DNA of 64,000 nt, taken from assembly GCA_035550515.1 (NCBI GenBank), contig DASZOZ010000067.1, forward strand, positions 31,755 to 95,754. Direction: 5' to 3'. Below the pieces are notes generated by a model. That model ran no database searches and was not told where the DNA came from. It was given only the letters and a program-made list of their open reading frames with translations. Both the position numbers and the translations under genes were made by a program. Source of the DNA: DATARH01 sp035550515. GTDB taxonomy: Bacteria > Pseudomonadota > Alphaproteobacteria > ATCC43930 > CGMCC-115725. Within the stretch, counting starts at the first letter, position 1. Each line of letters opens with the position of its first letter. Positions 44,226 through 51,212 of the stretch are shown here, piece by piece.

Positions 44226-44852
44226 TTGTTAACCCTTCGAGGCTACACCGAAATCCGGAGACGAATCTGCAGATCGGGGAGGCTGGCGATAAGCAACACC
44301 GCTTTGCTGCGCAGCCTGGTTGGAAACGAAGTCCCAAGCCAAACGCCTTTTACCGACCCGCGGCTTGAGCAGGCGTACCAGTACTGGGTGGAAAAAGCCG
44401 CCGGACGGCGGATGCCCAGCCGCGCCGATATCGACCCGGTCGACATCCCCAGATTGCTGCCGGATGTGATGCTGGTCGAGCGCTTCCCGGACGGGCGCTA
44501 CCGCTATCGCCTGATCGGCACCGAGAACGCGCGCGCACACGGCATCAACGCCACCGGCCGGTTCCTCGACGAGGTTCTGCCCGGGCCCGACTACCGCGCG
44601 CACGTGCTGGCGCTCTACGACGAATGCGTCGCGGCCGGCCGCTCGCTCTATTCCGAGTGTCTGTTTTTCTCGCCCGCCCGGCACCAGCCCGAGCGCCACA
44701 CCAAGGTGCTGTTTATGCCGCTTTCGAGCGACGGCGAAGCGGCCAACATGATCTTTGTGATCCAGGTGTTCCTCTACATCGACCGGGCGACGCGCGAGCG
44801 GCATTTCGTCGAGGCGCGGCCCTATAAAGAGATCGCCCACATCCTGCTGTAG
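44226..44852 (+). CDS. PAS_5-family protein
   Basis: About 200 residues. From FTDPRLEQAYQYWVEKAAGR on it matches the alphaproteobacterial PAS_5 family: GRRMPSRADIDPVDIPRLLP, DVMLVERFPDGRYRYRLIGT, GINATGRFLDEVLPGPDYRA, and KVLFMPLSSDGEAANMIFVI near the end. These single PAS-fold proteins have no output domain; a sensory role is likely but not shown. Only a TTG at 44226 and a TTG at 44304 open the frame, neither with a good Shine-Dalgarno, so the N-terminus is uncertain. It is divergent from PBP1A with 142 bp between. Confidence 0.8.
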   Translation: MLTLRGYTEIRRRICRSGRLAISNTALLRSLVGNEVPSQTPFTDPRLEQAYQYWVEKAAGRRMPSRADIDPVDIPRLLPDVMLVERFPDGRYRYRLIGTENARAHGINATGRFLDEVLPGPDYRAHVLALYDECVAAGRSLYSECLFFSPARHQPERHTKVLFMPLSSDGEAANMIFVIQVFLYIDRATRERHFVEARPYKEIAHILL

Positions 44853-44899
44853 CGGGCGCCGCAACGGCGGTTAACCCCGCGGCCTGTTAAGCGCCGGCT

Positions 44900-45041
44900 G
44901 TCATTCCGGGGCATCGCGCGGCGAAGAACCCGGAACCCATGCACACGGACTGCGAAAACGGGGTTCCGAAGCCTCAGACGGATCGGAAAAGCCCGTGTTC
45001 ATGGGTTCCGGGTTCGACCCTGCGGACCGCCCCGGAATGAC
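44900..45041. repeat. 142-bp palindromic repeat element before thiG
   Basis: The outer arms GTCATTCCGGGGC (44900-44912) and GCCCCGGAATGAC (45029-45041) are perfect complements. Inner arms GAACCCGGAACCCATG (from about 44926) and CATGGGTTCCGGGTTC (45000-45015) are also complementary. The whole can fold as one long hairpin. It lies between the PAS gene and the convergent thiG. Confidence 0.85.
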
Positions 45042-45057
45042 GCGGGGAATTTCCGGC

Positions 45058-45840
45058 TTACGTGCCGACCAGGCCCAGTTGCGGGCTCGACGGCTCGGCC
45101 ATGCTGCGCTTGGGGATGCGGCCGGCGAGGCGCGCCAGCCGTCCGCCCTCGACGCCGGCCTTCATCGCCGCCGCCATGCGGATCGGGTCGTGCGACTTGG
45201 CGATCGCCGTGTTGACGAGCACCGCGTCGCAGCCGAGCTCCATCGCCAGCGCCGCGTCGGAGGCGGTGCCGATGCCGGCGTCGAGCACTACCGGCACCGG
45301 GCTGCGCGTGCAGATCAGCTCGATCGCCGCCGGATTGGCGATGCCGCGCCCGCAGCCGATCAGCGAGCCCAGCGGCATCACCGTGGCGCAGCCGACATCG
45401 GCGAGCTTCTGGCAGGTCACGGGATCGTCGTTGCAGTAAGGCAGCACGACAAAGCCCTTGCGCACCAGTTCGTCGGCGGCGTGCACCAGCTGCTCGACAT
45501 CCGGGTAGAGCGTCTCGCGGTCGCCGATCAGTTCGAGCTTGACCCAATTGGTCTGCAGCGCCTCGCGCGCCAGCTCGGCGGTGAGGATCGCGTCGCGCGC
45601 GGTCACGCAGCCCGAGGTGTTGGGCAGCAGCCGGCAGCGCGGGCTCAGCACGTCGACCAGGCTGCCGCTATAGGAGTCGAGACTGATGCGGCGGATCGAC
45701 ATGGTCACCAGCTCGGCGCCGCTCGCCGCCAGCGCGTCGAGCATGACCTGCTGGTTGGGGTAGCCGGCGGTGCCGATAAACAGCCGCGACTTGAGCGGCG
45801 TGCCGGCGATCAGGAACGGGTCGTTGGTCATGTGCGACAT
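45058..45840 (-). CDS. thiG: Thiazole synthase ThiG
   Basis: A 260-residue TIM-barrel enzyme. It builds the thiazole phosphate of thiamine from DXP, dehydroglycine and ThiS thiocarboxylate. The Schiff-base lysine is in TNWVKLELIGDRETLYPD. Other motifs are RLFIGTAGYPN, TMSIRRISLDSYSG, LPNTSGCVTARDAI, DAGIGTASDAALAMELG and VLVNTAIAKSHDPIRMA. MSHMTNDPF gives two close starts, and I use the first. It comes 213 bp after thiS, the gap holding a palindromic element, and belongs to the thiO-thiS-thiG unit led by a TPP riboswitch. Confidence 0.95.
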   Translation of the reverse strand: MSHMTNDPFLIAGTPLKSRLFIGTAGYPNQQVMLDALAASGAELVTMSIRRISLDSYSGSLVDVLSPRCRLLPNTSGCVTARDAILTAELAREALQTNWVKLELIGDRETLYPDVEQLVHAADELVRKGFVVLPYCNDDPVTCQKLADVGCATVMPLGSLIGCGRGIANPAAIELICTRSPVPVVLDAGIGTASDAALAMELGCDAVLVNTAIAKSHDPIRMAAAMKAGVEGGRLARLAGRIPKRSMAEPSSPQLGLVGT

Positions 45841-45885
45841 CCTAAAGCAACGTGTGGCCTGCAAAACCAGTTCTTTTGCCCGCTT

Positions 45886-45967
45886 TGGCCGGGCTTGACC
45901 CGGCCATCCACGTCTTTGGCACCGGTCATGGGCTTGAAGACGTGGACCCCCGGGTCAAGCCCGGGGG
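45886..45967. repeat. Composite palindromic repeat between thiS and thiG
   Basis: GGCCGGGCTTGACCCGGCC (45887-45905) and CCCCCGGGTCAAGCCCGGGGG (45947-45967) flank complementary arms CCACGTCTT and AAGACGTGG. Same core as the elements at 22334 and 36854. It lies inside the thiOSG transcript and could affect mRNA stability. Confidence 0.85.
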
Positions 45968-46053
45968 AGGCGCGTCCCTGTTTTCACCCCCCGCAACATG
46001 TTTACCGCGCACGCCGCGTCGATGTTTCACGGTGGGGAGGCGCGTCCCCGCCT

Positions 46054-46260
46054 TCACCCGCCCTGCAACGGGCGCACGATCTCCACCGCGTCGCCGGCCT
46101 TGAGCGGCGCGTCTGCCCAGCGCGACCGGCCCACAACCGCGCCGTTGACCGCAACCGCCAGAAACCGCGCCGCCGGGTCGATGCCGCGCGCCGCAAGCAG
46201 TTGCGCGATCGTCGCCGCCGCGACCTCCTCGTCGACGCCGTTGATCTTGAGCCGGGTCAT
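46054..46260 (-). CDS. thiS: Sulfur-carrier protein ThiS
   Basis: A 68-residue ubiquitin-fold protein ending in the required Gly-Gly (VRPLQGG), which is thiocarboxylated to give sulfur to ThiG. Family segments are MTRLKINGVDEEVAAATIAQ, then VAVNGAVVGRSRWADAPLKA and GDAVEIV. Its ATG overlaps the thiO stop by 4 bp. Very short but well supported by both motif and context. Confidence 0.94.
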   Translation of the reverse strand: MTRLKINGVDEEVAAATIAQLLAARGIDPAARFLAVAVNGAVVGRSRWADAPLKAGDAVEIVRPLQGG

Positions 46261-47432
46261 TGCGCCGCCGCCAAGGACGCCGGCTTCGGCCGGTCGAAGC
46301 GCTGCGGGTCGAACGGCCGCGCCATGTCGGGCAGGCGGCCGTGCAGAATATAGTCGCTCATCACCGCGGCGCTGACCGGCGTCAGCAGGATGCCGTTGCG
46401 GTGATGGCCGGTGGCGACGGCGAGACCGTCGATGCCGCTCGGGCCGAGCATCGGCGCGTCGTCACGCGAGCCGGGACGGAACCCGACCCAGGTTTCGGCG
46501 ATCGGCAATTCCTCGATCGTCGGCACGCCGCGCCAGGCCCCTTCGATCAGCGCCAGCAACCCGCCGGCGGTGAGGCTGGTGTCGAAGCCGCGCTCCTCGA
46601 CCGTCGCGCCGATGACCAGCCGACCGTCGAGCCGTGGCGCCAAATAGGCGCGCGGCAGCCAGATCACGTGGCGCAGGATCGGCGCCGCCGGGTCCATCCG
46701 CAACGCCAGCATCTGCCCCTTGATCGGCCGCACCGGCGGCTGGTGCGCCGCCGGGATGCCGCCGATCTCGCGCGACCAGGCCCCGGCGGCCAGAACGACC
46801 ATATCGGCGCCGACCGGGCCGTCCGCGGTGTCGATGCCGCTTGCCGTGCCGCCCGACAGCGCCACGGCATGGACGGCGCAATGCTCCTGGATCGCGACGC
46901 CGGCGTTGCGGCAGGCCGCGATCAGCGCGCGGGCCAGCGCGCGATTTTCCACCTGGTGGTCGTTCCGGCTGAACACCGCCGCGGCGATGCCGGGCTTCAA
47001 ATGCGGTTCGCGGCGGCGCGCCTCGGCGGCGTTGAGCCATTCGAGGTCGAGCCCGAGCCCTTTCTGAAACTCGTAGGAATGCCGCAAGGTTTCGGCATCG
47101 TCGCGATTGAGCGCGACGACCAGCGTACCCTCGTCGCGATACTGGCAGGAGATGCCCGTCGCGGCTTCCAGCTCGCGCGCGAAGGCCGGCCACAGCCGCT
47201 GGCTTTCGAGGGTCAGCGGCAGCAGCGGTTCCTCGCCGGGTTCGGTCTCGACCGCCGCCGCGAGCATGCCGGCCGCCGCCCAGCTCGCGCCGCGCCCGGC
47301 CTCGCCCTTGTCGTAGACATCGACCCGGCAGCCGGCCTGGGCCAGCCGCCAGGCAATGCCGAGGCCGATGACGCCGGCGCCGATAATGACCGTTTTCGGC
47401 CGATCGGATGCTGTTGGATGTGGTGTGGTGAT
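46257..47432 (-). CDS. thiO: Glycine oxidase ThiO, apparent ATC start
   Basis: About 391 residues if started at the ATC at 47432. ThiO oxidises glycine to the imine used by ThiG. The FAD motif KTVIIGAGVIGLGIAWRLAQ lies upstream of the first in-frame ATG (47267), so that ATG cannot be the start. Between it and the upstream in-frame stop near 47469 there is no ATG, GTG or TTG. ATC at 47432 lies 6 nt after GGAGGGAG, the last part of the TPP riboswitch, and would code [I/M]TTPHPTASDRPKTVIIGAG. Other motifs: GASWAAAGML, DHQVENRALARALI, VVLAAGAWSREIGG, GATVEERGFD, GHHRNGILLTP. Either a rare AUC start or a mutated ATG must be assumed. Confidence 0.85.
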   Translation of the reverse strand: MTTPHPTASDRPKTVIIGAGVIGLGIAWRLAQAGCRVDVYDKGEAGRGASWAAAGMLAAAVETEPGEEPLLPLTLESQRLWPAFARELEAATGISCQYRDEGTLVVALNRDDAETLRHSYEFQKGLGLDLEWLNAAEARRREPHLKPGIAAAVFSRNDHQVENRALARALIAACRNAGVAIQEHCAVHAVALSGGTASGIDTADGPVGADMVVLAAGAWSREIGGIPAAHQPPVRPIKGQMLALRMDPAAPILRHVIWLPRAYLAPRLDGRLVIGATVEERGFDTSLTAGGLLALIEGAWRGVPTIEELPIAETWVGFRPGSRDDAPMLGPSGIDGLAVATGHHRNGILLTPVSAAVMSDYILHGRLPDMARPFDPQRFDRPKPASLAAAQ

Positions 47433-47436
47433 GACG

Positions 47437-47538
47437 GACTCCCTCCACCGGGACTGGCCCGGCCAGGTTCAGTGGGTCTGTTCTCAGCCGCCCTGTTGCG
47501 CGGACCCGTCCGCACCCGGGGCGGCACCCCAGCCTCAT
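47437..47538 (-). promoter_or_regulatory. TPP riboswitch (THI element) upstream of thiO
   Basis: On the minus strand the conserved blocks run in order: GGGGTGCC (47530-47523), GGCTGAGA (about 47489), GACCC, then TGAACCTG (about 47471), a CCGGG/CCCGG stem-loop and the terminal GGAGGGAGTC. These are the ThiM/ThiC-type TPP aptamer signatures. The 3' end of the aptamer contains the Shine-Dalgarno of thiO, so TPP binding should block translation starts. Confidence 0.92.
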
Positions 47539-47659
47539 GACAATTTTTGGTCTGCGGTGGGGACGATGCAAGGGTTTTCTTTGCCGCGCACCGGCTGCGC
47601 GACGGAGATGAACCGCATTAAGCGATTCGGCCAGTGCGTAATTAACGTTTCGGTGATCT

Positions 47660-47763
47660 TTGTCCGTCATCCTGCAGGCCGACGCGCTTCCCTGGAGGCG
47701 CGCTGCCCGCATGGGCATCCTCCCCTCAGCCTTGAGGCCGCTTTCGCAGCGGCCTCTTTTTTT
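47660..47763 (+). ncRNA. Candidate small RNA or scoA leader with three hairpins
   Basis: No reading frame is credible here. Hairpin 1 is CGCGCTTC-cctg-GAGGCGCG (47683-47702, one G-U). Hairpin 2 is TGCCC-gcat-GGGCA (47704-47717). A single-stranded run with CCTCCCC (47719-47725), complementary to Shine-Dalgarno sequences, follows, and then a Rho-independent terminator (47734-47763). No plus-strand gene lies upstream, so the terminator must end a short transcript or attenuate scoA. The anti-SD loop plus terminator resembles alphaproteobacterial trans-acting sRNAs. The 5' end is a guess; I see no good promoter. Confidence 0.45.
47734..47763 (+). terminator. Rho-independent terminator before scoA
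   Basis: GAGGCCGCT-TTCGC-AGCGGCCTC is a perfect 9-bp stem followed by seven T (47757-47763). It ends 31 bp before the scoA ATG. Confidence 0.88.
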
Positions 47764-47794
47764 GCTATCACCGCACCGACGAGGAGCGGTGCGC

Positions 47795-48496
47795 ATGAAC
47801 AAGATCTATCCCGACGCCGAGGCGGCGCTCAGCGGCCTGCTGCATGACGGCATGATGGTCATGGCCGGCGGCTTCGGGCTCAGCGGCATTCCCGAAAAGC
47901 TGATCGGCGCGGTCAGGGATTCGGGCGTCAAAGACCTGACCGTGGTCTCGAACAACGCCGGGGTCGACGGCGCCGGGCTCGGCCTGCTGCTCGAAACGCG
48001 GCAGGTCAGGAAGATGATCTCGTCCTATGTCGGCGAGAACAAACTCTTCGCCGAGCTTTACCTCAAGGGCGAACTGGAGCTCGAATTCAACCCGCAAGGC
48101 ACGCTCGCCGAGCGCATCCGCGCCGGCGGCGCCGGGATCCCGGCCTTTTTCACCAAGACCGGGGTCGGCACCCTGGTCGCCGAGGGCAAGGAGACCCGCG
48201 CGTTCGACGGCCATACCTACGTCATGGAGCGCGGCCTGTTCGCCGACCTGGCGATCATCCACGCCTGGAAGGCCGATACCGAGGGCAACCTGGTGTTCCG
48301 CAAGACGGCGCGCAACTTCAATCCGGTCATGGCAACCGCCGCCAAGACCACCGTCGTCGAGGTCGAGCACCTGGTGCCGGCCGGCGAGATCGACCCGGAC
48401 CAGATCCACACGCCCGGCATCTTCGTGCAGCGCATCGTCCACTACGACCGATATGAAAAGCGCATCGAGCAGCGCACTGTGCGCAAGCGCGTGTAG
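47795..48496 (+). CDS. scoA: 3-oxoacid CoA-transferase subunit A
   Basis: A 233-residue family I CoA-transferase alpha subunit. Markers are MVMAGGFGLSGIPEKLIGAV (the GGFG.sGxPe motif), VVSNNAGVDGAGLGLLL, SSYVGENKLFAELYLKGELE, and FFTKTGVGTLVAEGKE. GAGGAG lies 7 nt before the ATG at 47795. With ScoB it activates acetoacetate or another 3-oxoacid with succinyl-CoA. A longer in-frame extension upstream runs through the terminator and is rejected. scoB follows after 99 bp. Confidence 0.94.
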   Translation: MNKIYPDAEAALSGLLHDGMMVMAGGFGLSGIPEKLIGAVRDSGVKDLTVVSNNAGVDGAGLGLLLETRQVRKMISSYVGENKLFAELYLKGELELEFNPQGTLAERIRAGGAGIPAFFTKTGVGTLVAEGKETRAFDGHTYVMERGLFADLAIIHAWKADTEGNLVFRKTARNFNPVMATAAKTTVVEVEHLVPAGEIDPDQIHTPGIFVQRIVHYDRYEKRIEQRTVRKRV

Positions 48497-48506
48497 GCCA
48501 AACGCA

Positions 48507-48537
48507 GGATGGGTTGAGCGGCGCGAAACCCACCATC
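48507..48537. repeat. Short imperfect palindrome between scoA and scoB
   Basis: GGATGGGTT...AAACCCACC, an imperfect inverted repeat of the 'gatgggttgagc...gcgaaacccatc' type seen between genes in many bacteria. It lies within the presumed scoAB transcript. Confidence 0.5.
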
Positions 48538-48595
48538 GCCGGCACAGCCTTTGCGGCCTTTGCGCTGAAGTGTTCTTCCTGAAAGGAGCGGCCAT

Positions 48596-49243
48596 ATGCC
48601 CTGGACACGCGAACAGATGGCGCAGCGCGCCGCCCGCGAATTGCAGGACGGGTTCTATGTCAATCTCGGCATCGGTATTCCGACGCTGGTGTCGAACTAC
48701 ATCCCGCCCGGGATCACGGTGCAGTTGCAGAGCGAGAACGGCATGCTCGGCATGGGGCCGTTTCCCTACGAGGGCGACGAGGACCCCGACCTGATCAACG
48801 CCGGCAAGCAGACCATCACCGAGCTGCCGACGACGAGCTATTTCGACAGCGCGCAATCCTTCGCCATGGTGCGCGGCGGGCATATCGACCTGTCGATCCT
48901 CGGGGCGATGCAGGTCGCGGAGAACGGCGACCTGGCCAACTGGATGATCCCCGGCCGCATGGTCAAGGGGATGGGCGGGGCGATGGACCTCGTCGCCGGG
49001 GTCAAGCGCGTCGTCGTGCTGATGGAGCATACCGCCAAGGACGAGCCGAAGCTGCTCCGCCGCTGCACCCTGCCGCTGACCGGGGCGGGGGTGGTCGACA
49101 TGGTGATCACCGATCTCGGCGTCTTCCGGATCGACAAGACCGGCGGCGGCATGACCCTCGTCGAGATGGCGCCCGAGGTGTCTTTGCAGGAAATCCAGGG
49201 CAAGACCGAGGCGAGTTTTGCGCTCGGCGGGTCGGTCCGCTGA
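48596..49243 (+). CDS. scoB: 3-oxoacid CoA-transferase subunit B
   Basis: A 215-residue beta subunit. The catalytic Glu is in LQSENGMLGMGPFP. Other markers are YVNLGIGIPTLVSNYIPPGI, AQSFAMVRGGHIDLSILGAM, DLANWMIPGRMVKGMGGAMD and RRCTLPLTGAGVVDMVITDL. GGAG lies before the ATG. The TGA stop overlaps the presumed CTG start of the next gene. Confidence 0.94.
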   Translation: MPWTREQMAQRAARELQDGFYVNLGIGIPTLVSNYIPPGITVQLQSENGMLGMGPFPYEGDEDPDLINAGKQTITELPTTSYFDSAQSFAMVRGGHIDLSILGAMQVAENGDLANWMIPGRMVKGMGGAMDLVAGVKRVVVLMEHTAKDEPKLLRRCTLPLTGAGVVDMVITDLGVFRIDKTGGGMTLVEMAPEVSLQEIQGKTEASFALGGSVR

Positions 49244-50418
49244 CCCCACAGCCTACCGCTTCGCCACCCTCAGTCCCGCAGCGCGACCTGCGCCTCGATT
49301 TTTTTCGCGGGCTGGCGCTCATCTGCATCTTCATCGACCACATCCCGGAGAACTACCTCAACTATTTCACCCTGTCGGCGGTCGGGTTTTTCGACGCGGC
49401 GGAAGTGTTCATTTTCATTTCGGGCTTCACCGCGGCGCTGGTTTACGGCCGGGCGCTGAGGGTGCGGGGCGCGGCGATCGCTACGGTGATGGTGCTGCGC
49501 CGCGCCTGGCAGCTTTACGTCGCGCACGTCTTTCTCTTCATGATCTTCATCGCCGAGGTTTCCTACACCGTCAAAACCTTCAACAACCCGATGTACAACG
49601 AGGAGATGGGGGTCGGCGACTTCCTCCAGCGCCCGCATATCGCGGTGGTTCAGGCGTTGCTGCTGCAGTTCCAGCCGACTTTCCTCGACATCCTGCCGCT
49701 GTACATCGTGATGCTGCTGATCTTCCCGGCGGTGCTGGTCGGCATGCGGCGCCGTCCGTCGGTCGTGCTGCTGCCGTCGGCGCTGCTCTACCTCGCGGTG
49801 CAGCTTTTCGGCCTCGACATGCCGGCCTATCCGCCGGGCAATGTGTGGACCTTCAACCCGCTCGCCTGGCAGTTCCTGTTTATCCTCGGCGCGGTGCTGG
49901 GCCAGGCGGATGCGCGGCCGCGGCCGGAGCGTGCCCGCTGGGCCGAGCTGGTTTACTGGCCGGCGCTGGTGATCGCCGTGGTATCGCTGGTGATCCGCCT
50001 GTCCTGGGCGTTTCACGGTGTCTGGGAGGCCGTGCCCGGGTTTTTCCTGCGCCAGCTCTGGCCGGTGAACAAGGGCAACCTGTCGCCGATCCGGCTGGTG
50101 TCGTTCTTTTCGGTCGTCATGCTGGCGGCGCGCTGGGTACCGCCGCAGGCGCGGTTCATGCGCGCCCTCGCGGCCCGGCCGCTGCTGCTGTGCGGGCGGC
50201 ACTCGCTCGAAATCTTTTGCCTCAGCATTCTTTTATCGGCGCTGGGGCATTTTCTGATGTCGGAAATCAATGCAGGGTTCACTATGCAGGTGGCGGTGAA
50301 TGTCGTGGGCATCGCACTGATGTGCGCGACGGCGCTGCTGCTCGATTGGTACCGGGCGGTGCAGCGACTGCCTCCAACCGCAGCGGCGGTCAGCGGAGGG
50401 AGCGGCGGGGAGGGATGA
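49240..50418 (+). CDS. opgC: OpgC-like membrane acyltransferase, apparent CTG start
   Basis: A 392-residue multi-pass protein with about ten TM segments, of the OpgC type (acyltransferase-3-like, succinylation of periplasmic glucans). The family N-terminus DLRLDFFRGLALICIFIDHI, with the Arg and His of the acyltransferase motif, lies upstream of the first GTG in frame (49405), so translation must begin earlier. The only fitting codon is CTG at 49240, which overlaps the scoB stop as CTGA and gives [L/M]TPQPTASPPSVPQRDLRLDFF. ISGFTAALVYGRAL and the late SLEIFCLSILLSALGHFL are typical. It is followed in overlapping frames by two SGNH proteins, a common partner fold for such acyltransferases. Confidence 0.85.
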   Translation: MTPQPTASPPSVPQRDLRLDFFRGLALICIFIDHIPENYLNYFTLSAVGFFDAAEVFIFISGFTAALVYGRALRVRGAAIATVMVLRRAWQLYVAHVFLFMIFIAEVSYTVKTFNNPMYNEEMGVGDFLQRPHIAVVQALLLQFQPTFLDILPLYIVMLLIFPAVLVGMRRRPSVVLLPSALLYLAVQLFGLDMPAYPPGNVWTFNPLAWQFLFILGAVLGQADARPRPERARWAELVYWPALVIAVVSLVIRLSWAFHGVWEAVPGFFLRQLWPVNKGNLSPIRLVSFFSVVMLAARWVPPQARFMRALAARPLLLCGRHSLEIFCLSILLSALGHFLMSEINAGFTMQVAVNVVGIALMCATALLLDWYRAVQRLPPTAAAVSGGSGGEG

Positions 50419-51212
50419 ACATTCGGGGGCGACCTCGCACCCTGGCGGCGATCATCGCGCTGTCGGGTCTGCTGGCGACGTTGTCGGCGGGCGGTGCGGC
50501 GCGGGCCGAGGCGGGCGCCCAGGCGGATGCTCGGACGGACGCCCGGACTGACGACTGTGCGACGCCGTCCGAGATGACCGAGACCGAGGCCAAACTGCCG
50601 CACCTCGCGGAGCGCCTGCGGGCGCATCAGCCGGTGGCGATCGTGGCGATCGGCGGCGCGTCGACGATCGGCCGCGCAGCCGGATCGCCGGACCTCTCCT
50701 ATCCCCGCCGGCTGGGGCAGGACCTGCAGCGGGATTTCCCGGACAGCCCGATTACGGTCATCAACAAAGGCGTGCCGCGGCAGTCGGCGCGCCAGATGTT
50801 CGAGCGCTTTGCCACCGATGTCTTCGCGGAAGACCCGGTCATGGTCGTCTGGGAGGTCGGGATCACCGACGCGGTGCGCGGCACCGATATCGACGAGTTC
50901 GCGCAAACCCTGCAAGAGGGCGTCGAACAGCTCAAAAATCGGGCAGTCGACACGATGTTCGTCGATATGCAATTCTCGCGAAGCTCGGCGACGGTGATCA
51001 ATTTCGAGGCTTATTTGAAGGCGTTGCATCGAGTGGGTGACCTTGGCGACATCTTCGTGTTCCCGCGCTACGCGATGATGCGGTACTGGAGCGAGCAGAA
51101 AATGTTCAATTTCGACGACGTCGCCGAGGAGGACCGGGCCAAGCTCGCCGCCCGCGTCTACGACTGCCTCGGCCGCAAGATGGCCGACATCATCCAGCGC
51201 GCCGTCCGTTGA
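50415..51212 (+). CDS. SGNH-fold secreted protein with degenerate catalytic site
   Basis: A 265-residue protein with signal peptide in TLAAIIALSGLLATLSAGGA then ARA. The fold is SGNH: block I VAIVAIGGASTIGRAAGSP keeps the Ser and block II VINKGVPRQS keeps Gly. Block III reads WEVGITDAV where the catalytic Asn (GxN) is expected, and the block V DxxH is absent; the equivalent place is FDDVAEED. Hydrolysis or transfer by the usual triad is therefore unlikely. The start overlaps the OpgC-like stop (ATGA). RYAMMRYW is shared with the next protein (RFALMRYW), so the two are paralogues and only the second keeps the triad. Confidence 0.85.
   Translation: MNIRGRPRTLAAIIALSGLLATLSAGGAARAEAGAQADARTDARTDDCATPSEMTETEAKLPHLAERLRAHQPVAIVAIGGASTIGRAAGSPDLSYPRRLGQDLQRDFPDSPITVINKGVPRQSARQMFERFATDVFAEDPVMVVWEVGITDAVRGTDIDEFAQTLQEGVEQLKNRAVDTMFVDMQFSRSSATVINFEAYLKALHRVGDLGDIFVFPRYAMMRYWSEQKMFNFDDVAEEDRAKLAARVYDCLGRKMADIIQRAVR

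Noticed and set aside
46462..47802. 446-codon minus-strand frame overlapping thiO and the TPP riboswitch
   Set aside because: It is a shifted frame of thiO with no conserved motif; the FAD motif is in the other frame.
49405..50418. GTG at 49405 as start of the OpgC-like gene
   Set aside because: It would drop the first transmembrane segment and the conserved DLRLDFFRG part, which is in frame upstream.
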